The position numbers and the translations under genes are program-made. From Viscum album (lineage: Eukaryota; Streptophyta; Magnoliopsida; Santalales; Viscaceae): 64,000 nt of DNA. Below, piece by piece: positions 12,585 to 24,768 of this stretch. The notes beneath the pieces are model-generated. The model had not been told where the DNA came from. It searched no databases and worked only from the letters and a program-made list of their open reading frames with translations. The number at the start of each line of letters is the position of its first letter. Position 1 is the first letter of the stretch. The stretch lies in NCBI GenBank assembly GCA_963277665.1, contig OY728143.1, positions 536,396,394-536,460,393 of the forward strand, read 5' to 3'.

Positions 12585-13005
12585 TCATGTGTACGGTGGA
12601 CTACCACCTTACGGATTGATGTAATTATTTTTCCATCACAAACTCTTACAGATGATTGTAATGATGTATTAAATTAATATATAGGATATTAATGGAATAT
12701 TTATCATTATTAGAGTATTTTATATCATATAATTTCTTACATATCCATTCACTTGTAAATTATAACATCGTTCGTGCGTACGTGTGGACCACCACCACCA
12801 CGAAGCGATGCGATTTTGTTTTTCATCAAAAAATCACATGGATGATATATATAAGTTTGTTGAAATAAATAATATGGTATTTATTATATAATTATTATTA
12901 TATAAATATAATATAATAATTACCTTCATTCCATAATGATCATTGAAAATGGAAATGTTACACATGCGTACGTACGACCTACCGTCTCCATGATTGCAAC
13001 ATAGT
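12585..13005 (+). repeat. Three-core hairpin array, copy 2 (best preserved, in LTR E)
   Basis: Cores start near 12585, 12764 and 12959. The central core has arms ACATCGTTCGTG (12765-12776) and CACGAAGCGATG (12799-12810), which pair with a single mismatch. The loop contains CGTACG and GTGGACCACC. The third core holds GCGTACGTACGACC. CpG sites are dense here and rare in the surrounding DNA. Confidence 0.8.
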
Positions 13006-13186
13006 TCATTTTTTATTACCATATTTCAAGATTGATTTTAAAAGTATAATTGGTATATAAAAATTGTAATTATTGCATGATTATTCTTTTTTATATAACT
13101 TAACAACGAACCCTTTGAACACTGTCAACACATCAAATTTGTTTTGAAATTATGAACCGAACGTCCTCAAAACACCCGACGTGGAC

Positions 13187-13212
13187 TTAATTAATTAATT
13201 AATTAATTAAAT
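13187..13212. repeat. TTAA microsatellite
   Basis: About six uninterrupted TTAA/AATT units lie inside the right LTR of E. Confidence 0.9.
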
Positions 13213-13507
13213 ATGTCATTAAAATAGATGAAATAAATGAATATAGAATAATATATATAACCTAGAAAATTTTAATAATAAATCAACTAATTTTTATTAG
13301 TTTATTATATAGGTATTAAATGACATATATAGCAAGTTTGGACTCAAGGTTAGAGATTTCATCTCAATTTACCTTCACTAAGGAATATTTTAATGTTTTT
13401 CCTAATTTATTTTATATGGTATATATGTTTAAAATTTTACATATTATATTATTAATGATTAATAATTTATTTTATTTTAAGTTGGAAGTTTACTTATTTT
13501 ATTCAAT

Positions 13508-13924
13508 GGGATTTGACTTGAATGTTACTAAGTGGTAAAGGGTTTCTTAACTCAATTTTTTATTGGGTTATAACTCTTTTTAATTGAATTTTTTATGCCA
13601 TGATTATGCATGAATTTATATATAAATGGTTTTATTTTTTATTTAAACTTATTTTGTGTGTATTTAATTTTTTTACACATAATCTATCCATTTATCAACT
13701 CTTAATTCAATGATATGATCCTTGTAAGGGTTATCTTTCTCAAATTCCATTTCCTTGGGACATAAGTTTGTGACATGATATTATTGTCTTTATGAGGTGT
13801 ATATACTACCCATTTAAAATTTTATATCATGTATCTACTTATTATCATGATATTTAAAATTTAATTTGATGTTATTCTTTCATGGGGCTTTTGATTGAAA
13901 AGTTACCAAAGTGGAAAAGGCTTT
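13508..13924 (+). repeat. Diverged tandem duplication, period about 377 bp
   Basis: GGGATTTGACTTGAATGTTAC at 13508 and GGGGCTTTTGATTGAAAAGTTA at 13884 begin similar blocks of about 40 bp, both followed by AAGTGG and AAAGG. Only one counterpart exists in LTR B. Confidence 0.5.
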
Positions 13925-16900
13925 ATGTTACAGTATCCCTTATTTTTGAAATTATTTATGTTAATGGTAACTTAGGGGTAAATCATATGATATTATTTTA
14001 TTAAACTAAATATATTTTATTCTTATATGGTTATGAAATATTATTTAAATATTTAATTTCTATTTATTCCCTTATTTATTAATGAAACATTAAAAAATTC
14101 ATTTATAAGTGATACTGGTCTTGTATATTCTTTTAAACAAAGAATATTTATCTTCCATATCCATATTTTTTAAAATGATTTCAAAAATATTATTTTATAA
14201 ATATGAATGTTTTAATAAATATATTTTACATGATCTTTTATATCCTTTTTAATGTTTTTAAAAATGAATTTTCTTAAATTTTTCCAAATTGGACACTTTT
14301 GATTCCCTTTTACAAAATTTTAAAATAATGTTTCTTTTTAATGTTTACAACATGGATAGATTTTCCCACTTTCATAACCATTTTTTATTTGAACCTTAAT
14401 TTATAAGCTTCTAATATTATTTTCAATTAATTTGTTTATAATATTTTTTGAATTTTGAGTTTTAAAAAATTATATTTAAAGTGAAAAGTTTATTTTCCTT
14501 AAGAATTATTTTAATGATATTTTAGTGGTATTTATATTAATCAACCTAAAAAGACCTTGTTATTTCTTATTATATACTAGGTATATTTTGTGTTAATACC
14601 ATCCTCATTCTTTCTCTTGATATATTATGATTATTTCAAATAGATTTTTGTGGAAACCATTTCTTTTCCACGTGTTAATAATGTAATGAAAGGAATAATT
14701 GATGTTTCTATAAGTTTTATAATGAAATTAAAGATCGATATACTTTCTTTATGTTATGTTTCATGGTAATTTCTTATAATTATGGGTCTTTCCATTATAA
14801 ATTAAGGATATGTGGTTCCGTTATAAACTAAGGACGAGTGGTTACATCATAAAGAAAGACGGGTGGGTCCATGATATCCCTATAATGCATCAGGTATGGA
14901 AGTCAACCTTATTTTAATTAAATTTTTAATAGTGATTATAAGAGTGATATAGGAATGATGACCCAAGTTAGCTATATGTTTTATATATTAATGTTATTGG
15001 TTTTTAAAGAAATATTATGGGGTTCCAAGGTAAGCTAATGAGTTTATGTTTAAATAAAACAATTTAATGATTCTTATGGTTGAAAAGATATGGGATTTTA
15101 ATGATTACTTTGATAAATATTAATATCACATGGATGATGATTATTGATTCAAATTAATCTTGAATTTATTAAAGGTTTATTACATGTTTCATGATTGATG
15201 ATCCAGGTATTGATGGGTATGAATTCCCTTATGGTATACTCATATACTATGATTATATCACCATACCCTTATGACTATCTTAATCTCACTGATGAAATTT
15301 AATTTTTAATGATTATTTTTACCCTTACTAATAATTTAAGCTCTCCTTTCTTATGTTTCATATTCCCCAGGTTATAAATAATGATGTTAAATGATTTTTA
15401 TTTAGAAAGGTTTCATATGTGATGAACTTTATGGGATATGTTGAACACTTAATATGAAATATTAAAAGATGAGTATAGTGGGAAAGATACTCTCTTGAAT
15501 TCATGGGTATTTTTTATATTAGAGTTTTTCCTAATTATATAAAACTATAAACCTAAAATTTCTTAGGTATGCGAGTGATCTGATACATCCTTTTGATATT
15601 GTAAGTTTTTTATGGAAAAAATTGTTTTACATTTATCGATATCAAATCCAAAGAAGGTAAAGTTATTGTTTTTATCAATATATTTGAGGGTGTGAGTTTA
15701 ATAATGTTACATAAAATATTAAAATTCTTATTGGATAGAGCCTTACATTATATAATAGGATTAAATCCATAATGAATTTAGTTTTTCATCTACCTAGACC
15801 CAGTTTTTTAATTTAATTTATGAGATTGATTTTATTTGTTGAATATATTTTATGAAAATTAGGTGTTAGAGTTATGATTAATTAGATTCTATTTTGAGTA
15901 AAGTATCCCCAGGTAGAGAGACTTGGGGGAAAACTACCTACTTACCTAAAGGCTTATACATTTATTAGGAAGCTGAATGGGGTTGGATATGTTTCAGTTC
16001 ATGATTACTCATGTGGATATTGTCAATCTCATATAAATATATACCTTTACATGAAGTGTTCATGTACTATATGAATACCATGCATCTGGATATGTAATTA
16101 TATGTTTAATTTTTAATTTTGGGAAAGTAACACAAACTTGTGGGTTATATAAATGGTTACAAATCAATATGGTTTTAATATATTGATTTTATAGAGGTAA
16201 TATGATTCCAAAATACATTAATAGAATCATGTATACATAAATGGAATGACATGAGATAATATAGTGAGATTAAAACCCCCTTAAAATACTATGTTTTTGA
16301 TTCCTTTTAAACTAATACTTTTCTAGACCTTTATAATTTAATTGGGTATTGTTGGTATTACAACGAGTACCCATAAATTATCTTATGTAAGGAAATAATG
16401 TTATAAGTATCATTGTTTTATTTTGTGGGTATTTTCGAGATCTTCACAAGTATCCCTTGTTTGTCCTTTATTAGATTATTCTTGGTGCTTGATTTGGGTT
16501 TCACTACCTGGGAATCCATAATGTTTGGGATATTATAAGAATAGAGTTTAGTTTACCCATATAATATATTGGATAAATTGTTGTTCGCTCATCCATCCAA
16601 GAATAATATATGATATGATTAGGATGATTATATACCTAAATAGTCATAGATTACTTATGTGATAACTAGTGAAAGTCATGGTGAATACAAATCTTGTCCC
16701 ACTAATGTATATGGTGTTTTTCCAAAATGGGGACATTATTTTAGTGGGATACCATTTAATAAAATTCCTAATTAAGTGGTTAATAATACATGAAAATCAT
16801 TTGATAAAATCTTTTTTTATAGATAATATCATCATGATCATCAATATAAACTTTTTAATTAATCCTTGAAAAGGAGTAACTTATTACATGAAACTCTTAA

Positions 16901-17780
16901 GACTTGTAACTTAATAAAAGTTTTTAAGAAATATTTGTAATTTCAGAAAATAATTAAGGAATATTCTACGATTTAGAATAGTTCATTATTTAGTAATAAA
17001 GTGTTGAAGTTGTTCAACAAGTGAATATAGATTCTTAGTAATCATATAGTGATTCATTCAAGGTTTTAGAGGCATTAGGTAAAAATTGGATTGTTCTGGT
17101 TTAGGAATTTATCTTATTTTCATCTAAGTAAATGTGTTAAAAATATGATTTAATTCAATAAAGGTTTACCTAATATTCTTAAAGTGTTGATAATGGATGA
17201 ATTGGGTATATGATGTCTCAATTATTATACCATATGGATAGTACAAGTGGGTAAAATTTCAATCTAGAAGAATAAAATTTAGTTGAAAAGTCAATATTTT
17301 TTCAAGAATCCTATTAAGTTCATTGAAACTTAGTGTTTTTAGGAATAATAAATAATAATTCCATGTGATGAGATTATCCATGATATCTGAAGGAGTTTGT
17401 TAAATTCCATGGAATGTCCATTTTAGGTATAGATGTTATAAAAATTAATTCTTCAGTTTTGAAAGGTATATGATACCAAATGTAAATTTTATAAGTGTTG
17501 TAAATATATAGGATTTTAAAATCATAGGAAGAATTGATTGATCGTGTAGTTTATATTCATGATATGTAGTAAATATTTAATATATTTAGGATTTGAGTTT
17601 AAATGATTTTGTCCAGCTCCATTGAATTTAAGTAAAATATGCATATACAATCTCATTTATCTTATGAGATAAGGGGAATTGTTTTATTACAAAAATTTGT
17701 GAAAAAGTATGAGATGATTAATTATATACACATGGTTTATTATTAATCAATTACTATAACATGTTTTGTGAATAATATTT

Positions 17781-17860
17781 GGATAAATAATTTTATCTAT
17801 GATAAAATAATTTTATCCAGGATAAAAGAATTTTGTCCAAGATAAAAGTGTTTATCAAAA
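17781..17860 (+). repeat. 20-bp tandem repeat, about four units
   Basis: Units start at 17781, 17801, 17821 and 17841, exactly 20 bp apart, with core GATAAAATAATTTTATCC. Each unit is itself nearly palindromic (GGATAAA...TTTATCC). Confidence 0.85.
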
Positions 17861-19856
17861 TATGTTTTAAAAATATTTAGGAATCTGTTCCTACCACCTA
17901 TTAGTAGTATATATTAACAAAGTATTATTTTCAAATAAAATTTTTTCCAAACACATAGAAGACCATATTTGATATGGAAACAATAGTTTATTTATTAAAT
18001 ATTTCTACTAAAAGGACGTAAATTTTATTTCTTAATACAAATGGATTTTTGTATCTTAACAAGATATTATGAAAATAATATAGTGTCTAAGAGGATAGTG
18101 GAAGTATGTTTAGTCTTTGAGAAGTTTAAAATTAACAAATAAAGGATAACAAAAATCTAAATGTAAGGTGTTTTCCACTTAATATAATAAAATTTGTAAG
18201 AGAAGTTATAGTAAATAAAAATTTAAAGTGTTACATTTAGTTACTAATTTAAAATTTGATATCACTATTTACTAAAGGAATATACGAGTCTAAAATTATA
18301 ATGTTTTTTCACTCAATATCTTGAAATATTTTTAGATATTTGAAAAGAAAAAAATTTTAAAGAGTTACATTTAGTTATCATGAAAAGTGAATGAAACATT
18401 TTCTTAAATAATTGTACTAGTAAAAATGAAAAAGTGAATTGAAATTTATATCCTAATAGATTTTAGGGTATGGTGGTAAAGAGAAATGTATATAGTTAAA
18501 TTAGTTACCAAAATAAAATGATTTTCACTTTATCTTAAAATATTTTAGGAGGACTAGTAGACAAAAATGAAAGTAGTTAAATTATTTAAAGGGAAAATAT
18601 TGTTGGAATATGATTCCAAAGATAACGATGATGAACTTAGAAAGAGTTATAAATAGTAAACATAAGTTTACATTAAAAAATTTGATGTCATGAAGTTAAT
18701 ATTTTTATATACATTAATGAAGTTGAACAGTTATGACTATGATTCTTTAGTCTCACCATTATTAAAACTGGAATACTTCATTGATGTTTCTCACTAAATA
18801 GTTTAGTGGGAGAGATTTATTAGATGTCCACATAAAGATGTGACATGGATTATATAAAAACCCAGAAAGTGTAGTAAACATAAGTCCGATATGGAAGTTT
18901 ATCATATATGATATAAAAAATAAATGCTTATGTTGGTTATTTTTAATATTCTTAATGAGTTTAAGATTATTATAATGTATCATATTAAAGGAAACCTCCA
19001 TTTTATCATTCTTTAATATTGGATACATAAATATTTATAGATATACATTTCATGAAGTGTAATTATAATTGCCCCCTCAAATTATGAATTTGATTGTATC
19101 CCTAATGAATGTTTATCTTATATTATTATACGTTAAGATGAAATTTTAAGGTTAACATGAGTAGGATTATTATATAGAGATAAAAAATATGCTTCTACTG
19201 TAAAAGATAACTAGTAGGATATTATTTGTGTGTGTTGGATAACCCACTAAATATACCAAATATAGTGTTGTACATATGTATTTGGTAATAATAGGGGTGC
19301 ATGGATCATATTTGAGTCCCCAAAACCTAAGGTTGGTAAGATAACTAATATCAGAACCTTTATATTTTGATACCCTACTTACAGAAGTATACATATTGAC
19401 TTATCCAATACGACGGTGGTTGGGTATGTTGCTAATCATATCATTGGTTAGAGCTTAATTAAGATGTTATTTTACTCTTTTATAATGAGTTTTACATTAA
19501 GGATATGAATTGATATAGAATTCGGGAGAGTGAGACCACACCTAGATATTATATCTACCTGGATAAGGGACATGTGATTTGATTATCTATATAGATGAAT
19601 GAAATATAATGTATTCTTCAATTATATTAGTCTTTACTCTGAGAATCTAGAACAAATGAGTCTGCTATATGAGATTGACATTCTTTGTGTCCCATGGTCA
19701 CTCAATAGAAAAAGGGAAAATATGAAAACACACATTTTCATTTGACTCATACTGGTGGATACAAGTATGGAGATACATGTGTTTGATGGAGATCCTGAAA
19801 AATATATTTATATATTTAGCATTATCAATTCTTTTCTAGAGGTTGTTATTTTATTA

Positions 19857-19890
19857 CACACACACACAAACATATATATATATATATATG
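19857..19890. repeat. CA/TA compound microsatellite
   Basis: A CA run at about 19857-19868 is followed by a TA run at about 19872-19890. Confidence 0.9.
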
Positions 19891-20002
19891 AAGATTTGTA
19901 TTTGTTTTTAGTTATATAAAGTCTCATAGGGTTACACTTAGTGGTGTACTGAATGGGGATTGAGTTTGACTCAAATATATTCTCTAAAATCATTTAGAGT
20001 TA

Positions 20003-20175
20003 ATCCAAAAGTGTTTTGGATATATGTTCACATGGTCTTTCATATGTTGTGATATAAGGTAAAGTTGACGGTATCTTTCCAAAAAGAGTTTTGGGAGATA
20101 TCCAAAAGGATTTTTGGATATGGTTTCAAAATTTATTGTATATGATACAATATAAGGTGAAATGGAACAAAGTAT
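20003..20175 (+). repeat. Tandem duplication, period about 98 bp
   Basis: ATCCAAAAGTGTTTTGGATAT (about 20003) and ATCCAAAAGGATTTTTGGATA (about 20100) are each followed by related sequence containing GTTCACATGG/GTTTCAAAAT and GATATAAGGTAAAG/CAATATAAGGTGAAA. Each unit opens with a small palindrome, ATCCAAAA...TTTTGGAT. Confidence 0.6.
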
Positions 20176-20228
20176 TTTAGGATTTAGTAAAAGTGAGAGA
20201 TTAAAGATAATATGATCTAAAGCCTTAT

Positions 20229-20257
20229 ATGTATATATAATATATATATATATATAT
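20229..20257. repeat. TA microsatellite
   Basis: An almost uninterrupted TA run. Confidence 0.9.
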
Positions 20258-20844
20258 GCAATATTTCATTGCATGAAAATTATGATTTCCATGCCCATGC
20301 ATTTTATAATTATAGAAAAAATTATAAACTATTATCATCAATTATTCTTTCATATTACCTATTATTTATTATATAATTATATGAGATGAAATGTTTGGGC
20401 ATTTAATTTATGAATATGATACAATAACTGGTTTAAGCATAATTTAATCATCCATTTATAACACATGAGTAAATGCTATATCCCTTGGGTTATCTTTATG
20501 TCTTTATAAATTACTTCTATTTGATGACAGTGTAGGTATTGTACATGCTTGTTACTTGAATGAATATCCATGGATCCTAAATCTCACTTTAATTTTCCTC
20601 ATTTTCATATAAGGTACTAGAATAACATCAAGAGAAGGTTGATCCCATCCGAGAATTTGATGATTTAGCTCAACTCATGGATACCTACATAGGTGAAATT
20701 ATTTTGTTTTCCACTTAGTGATCTTTATCAAACTCATCAGATGAAGATCAATGGTAGCGGTGGATTATCAATGTAAGCTACACCAGATTTACAATGTTCT
20801 TAATTTAAGTATTTTATCATATATTTCATATTATCTTACATAGA

Positions 20845-20932
20845 GATCATCAGAAAAGGGTTTTTAATCACATTTGTTTCATCTGATAATTATTTTTATA
20901 CACTAACAAAACCCTTTATGAAATTATCATCT
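20845..20932. repeat. Inverted repeat with a long loop
   Basis: GATCATCAGAAAAGGGTTTT pairs imperfectly with AAAACCCTTTATGAAATTATC across a loop of about 40 bases. It marks the left limit of the sequence that can be matched to the right repeat of element H. Confidence 0.45.
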
Positions 20933-22330
20933 TCCAATCGTTATCATCACCAGACCAGTTATATTTTGACATTAATTGATTTAAAATTTCAATCATCCAT
21001 TGCTTTTGAAACTTTGGTTTATCATTAACCAAGGTCATTAACTTTTATTACTAATACTGAAACTTCTACCTTCAGTCTCACTCATATTTTTTCTTTTATA
21101 TTTCAATAATGAAGCTTCTAACTTCTCAGGGACCACCTTATCTTTTAGTGCCTCCACATTATCCTATTTTTTTTTTACGAATTTGAAAATATTTTAAATC
21201 AAATATTCCTTTTCCTTATTGTGAGCTTCTTTCGGATCCTTTAGCATTGATATTTCTAATTCCATCTTCCAATAAACATAACCATCGATCAAATTTTCCT
21301 GAATCCCAATTAGTCTTCTACTAATGTGATTTATTTCTAATAAACTAATGGTACAAAATCATCTGAATTATACTTATATATTTTAAATTATCTCTTTAAA
21401 ATCAAATTGTATAAAAAAATTATTTTCAATATTCTTTTAACTTGTTGTTTTTACCCTATATTCTAGTGATGCTGCTTTTTCATGTGTAGTTTGGACTACA
21501 CTACAATTCATACCTTTGATGTATTTCATTCTAGATTTGAAATGACTCTTATAGTGGCCTTGAATGAATCATATATAGTATCAAATGATCTACATAGAGT
21601 ATATAAATGACTCATATGAATTCCTATATTGACTCTTATGAAGTATGAGATTTTTCGAAATCAATAATGAGATCTATCTCCTTATATTTTTTGGTGATCT
21701 TAACTTCTCATATTCATAAATGATCTTACAATAGTTGTACCATTGGGATTAATTTATTCAGTAGATCATCTACAATTTTACGATGGTGTCCCTTACAATT
21801 CACCCAACTTCTAGATTTAGTTTAGCTTCACATCCATGACACATCTTTTGACTACTCATCTTGCATGAGTACAATATTTAGGAAACTCTTCTTCCTTAAA
21901 AATTACATGTGTAAATTTTTTTAGACTCATTTCATCCAACTTTAACTTAGATATTGAATCTCTATGTTTGAGATTTTAATCTTCCCATCTATTAGATTTA
22001 CTATTTAATGGTAACTTTCTAATCTCCAATTATCTTGGAAACTACTGTAGACAATAATTTTCAATATCTTCAGTACTTTTATTTTACTTTAATAATAGTT
22101 CAAAAATCATTGGTTGAGCATATTATGCTTTTAGAAACTTTAGTGAGTTCCACTCTAACTATATTCCACATTCAATTCCACACTTACTTATTTACTTTTG
22201 ATGATAGATGAATTATATCTTCTAGATAAATCCCTCAAAATATCCCCAGTATCATCATTGAGTAGTAGAACATGCATCTATGGTTTTTTTAATTTCATCT
22301 ATTCCACTTTACAGAGTATGAAATTCAGGT
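20900..22330 (-). mobile_element. Element H, left (3') repeat, first part, split by element C
   Basis: This block aligns in the same orientation with 38870-40290. Shared landmarks include TCCTGAATCMCAATTRGTCTT followed by CCACTAATGTGATKTATTT (about 21297 and 39248). The alignment resumes after element C at about 34105-34236, so C was inserted here. On the minus strand both copies preserve a peptide pattern around F-ATIRVIS-L despite different stops, which suggests former coding sequence. I could not name the product. No sequence matching the promoter-distal 1.3 kb of the right repeat (37556-38870) was found to the left, so this copy is truncated. Confidence 0.5.
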
Positions 22331-24768
22331 TATAATGATACAAATTTCCTTGATTTGGACTTAGCTAAATTTTTTAAGTTTCAAGTTTCTAAAACTTCCC
22401 AAGTCCATAACAATAATTTTACCCTTATTGGAAACCTCAAAATTTTAGATGAAATTGTTGGTTCTAGATTTTTAGGTTTACTCCCTTGTCAAGCCAAAAT
22501 GGAAAAGCGGGTGCTATGTGGCCTCAAAAATAATATAATAAAAATATTTTTTTTTTTATTTTTTTATTCTACGTGCATGATTTTTGATGGAATTAATTTA
22601 TCTTTTTAATGAATTCTTGGATGGGAAATCTGACACTATGTTTGGATTCAGAACGCAGGCTTTACCCTAGGTGTGGAATAAGTCTCATTCACATCGAAAC
22701 TTATGTTGATGAGCAGTAATGATGGGATATTAGAGGAATTAAATTAATTTATTTATTTCATCTAATAAATTTTTGGCCTAATATATACTCTATTTAATAT
22801 CCACTATGAATATTCTCTTGGGTTAGTTGCATAACCATTAGAATTGAGAGGGATAGAGGGAGAGTGATACCTTGAGAATAATTACCAATGAATAGATGAG
22901 GGAATTCATGGATCGATGATCAAATTCAATGGACCTTTTTATCAATAATATAATTTTCAATAATAACAAATCGCATTAGTTAAAACTTATTCTTTACCAT
23001 GAATCAATCCAATGATGAGGTATGGATTTTTTATTTTTGGATTCATGACCATTTGTTTTGATCTCTTGCATAGATTTTAGAATCTACTAAAAATCATCAT
23101 ATTCTTCCTTGTTTGGTGTTCCCCTATCAATTTATTAATACTATTTGTCCTTGAAACAACCATTTTCATTAAAAATTTAATCTACCATTGGGATTCACAT
23201 GATTACGGTCTATATTTGGGTTCAAAAAAACACCAATGATTTCACTTTTTTGGTTGTGGATTTGTACCCTCTCTCTTCACACTCATCGTTGGACAATGAT
23301 TGGTTAGAAATTCGACTATGAATCCAGTTTGAATCAAAACATGTATTTATTAATAATACATGCTACATAACTCAATAAATCTGGAAACTAGAATTTCAGA
23401 TAAAATTAAACTTCACACTCTATATGACTAAATCACATACCATGTGACCCTTATCTAACCATCTTGGCCTATACTAAGAGTATACACCCATGAACCCAAG
23501 TGAAAATACACACCACATGTGTAGGGACACATGTCATGTACCCTTAGTGGTACATGACTCAAATAGGTGAAGTACACACAATGTGATTCCACTGATAATA
23601 CAGGCTGTGTGACCTTCTCCATATGATGTGTAACTTGGATTGGACATTCCATGTAAAATGATAGTACTTAGACATGCTTACAACTAGGGTGATATGCCAT
23701 AAAAGCCTATTTATTACTCCAAGTACTTTTCTCTCTCTTGGATGAGGACCTTAAAGTATCATTTCTAACTGGAATTTCACATGCAATGTGATTGGGGTAT
23801 TATTTCATAAGAAATAGATTAGAACCATGGAAAATAGATCACATGAACCACCTTAGTATTTTAGAGATTATGCTTGGACTTTGGGAATTCTTGGCACAAG
23901 GAAAACCTCCTCGATGATAGAGTTATACCATGGAATAGTTTCCTCTCACCATACTCTGGTAGGGTCAGCAATCCCCCTACAATATGGGTGCATGAGATCC
24001 TCTACCCATAGAATAGTTATGTTTGGTATCCCCACTACTATTAGTGGGTGAAAAACCGTTTATCTATGGGGTTAGTATCCCATATTTCTAAATATCTCAA
24101 ATTGGGTACGAGATCCCCCACTTGATTTTGTATCCTCTATACAGGGTGTGGGATCCTCTATTACATGTAAATGAAGGTTACATGGTTGATTGTTCATTGG
24201 TATAGATACCTTATAATACATACATATTTTATACTTTACCCTCAAGCAGCGCATGCTACCTCAACAGGAGACTATTCTTTAGAGTTGAGAAGGGTCACCT
24301 TGTTGTATTCTAGAAATATCATGGCTACTGGAAGATTTTTTATCTTTGACTTTTATGGGATTCATGGTTCCATAAAAACACTTAGGGTTGACTCCGACAT
24401 GTGGTACCAAACTGGCTATCGACTTTATACTTTGTGGACTCTTTGGTGTCCTAATCACATCTAGTTTTTCATGTGAAGTGGCTCTTAGGATTAGAGTGGT
24501 TGTGACTGGAACTTCTCAATATCCTTGAGCCTTCTAGTGATTGAGCATATCTAGATTCTTCTTCTTTACTTACTTTTGGATACTCTTTAGTAGTGATATC
24601 TTTAAGATAACATGTTGATTTTTGTTTCTTTATGGTTTTCTATGTGTTCTACTTACTATTTTTATTCTCACCCATGCACGATACTTAGGTCCACACATAT
24701 TTTATCTGTACAGACAACGCACATGCAAGAGGTGGTCTTGTTTAGGTGGAGTCCTTGTGTACTATTTA

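Larger units (their letters stand above)
10490..15711 (+). mobile_element. Right (3') LTR of element E
   Basis: It starts TGTAATATATTG after the purine tract and ends GTTACA at 15711, giving 5222 bp. Its first few hundred bases match the minus-strand start of the element B LTRs (near 51034 and 58183). The TATA box (12230), the three-core hairpin array (12585-13005) and a block at 13884-13924 matching about 48060-48130 come in the same order as in B. Its end matches 8920-9209. It contains an internal duplication of about 377 bp (13508 and 13884) that accounts for part of its extra length. The bases after 15711 (TAAAATATTAAAATTC) could be a very decayed primer site, so a tandem LTR arrangement is not excluded. 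Confidence 0.65.
15712..20600. other. Unclassified repeat debris without recognisable genes
   Basis: About 4.9 kb of AT-rich sequence lies between the end of element E and the first sequence assignable to element H. The frames at 16669-16869 and in the 18762-19993 minus-strand series show no domain, and neighbouring frames are equally open for short stretches. It probably includes an old LTR element, because blocks such as GGGAGAGTGAGACC (about 19525) look LTR-like, but I could not find its partner. Only the simple and tandem repeats listed separately can be supported. Confidence 0.4.

Noticed and set aside
15712..15727. Second primer-binding site after the right LTR of E
   Set aside because: TAAAATATTAAAATTC could be TTGGTATCAGAG after heavy decay, but the match is too weak in AT-rich DNA.
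16669..16869. 66-codon frame as a copia gag or pol piece
   Set aside because: No conserved motif found in it or in neighbouring frames.
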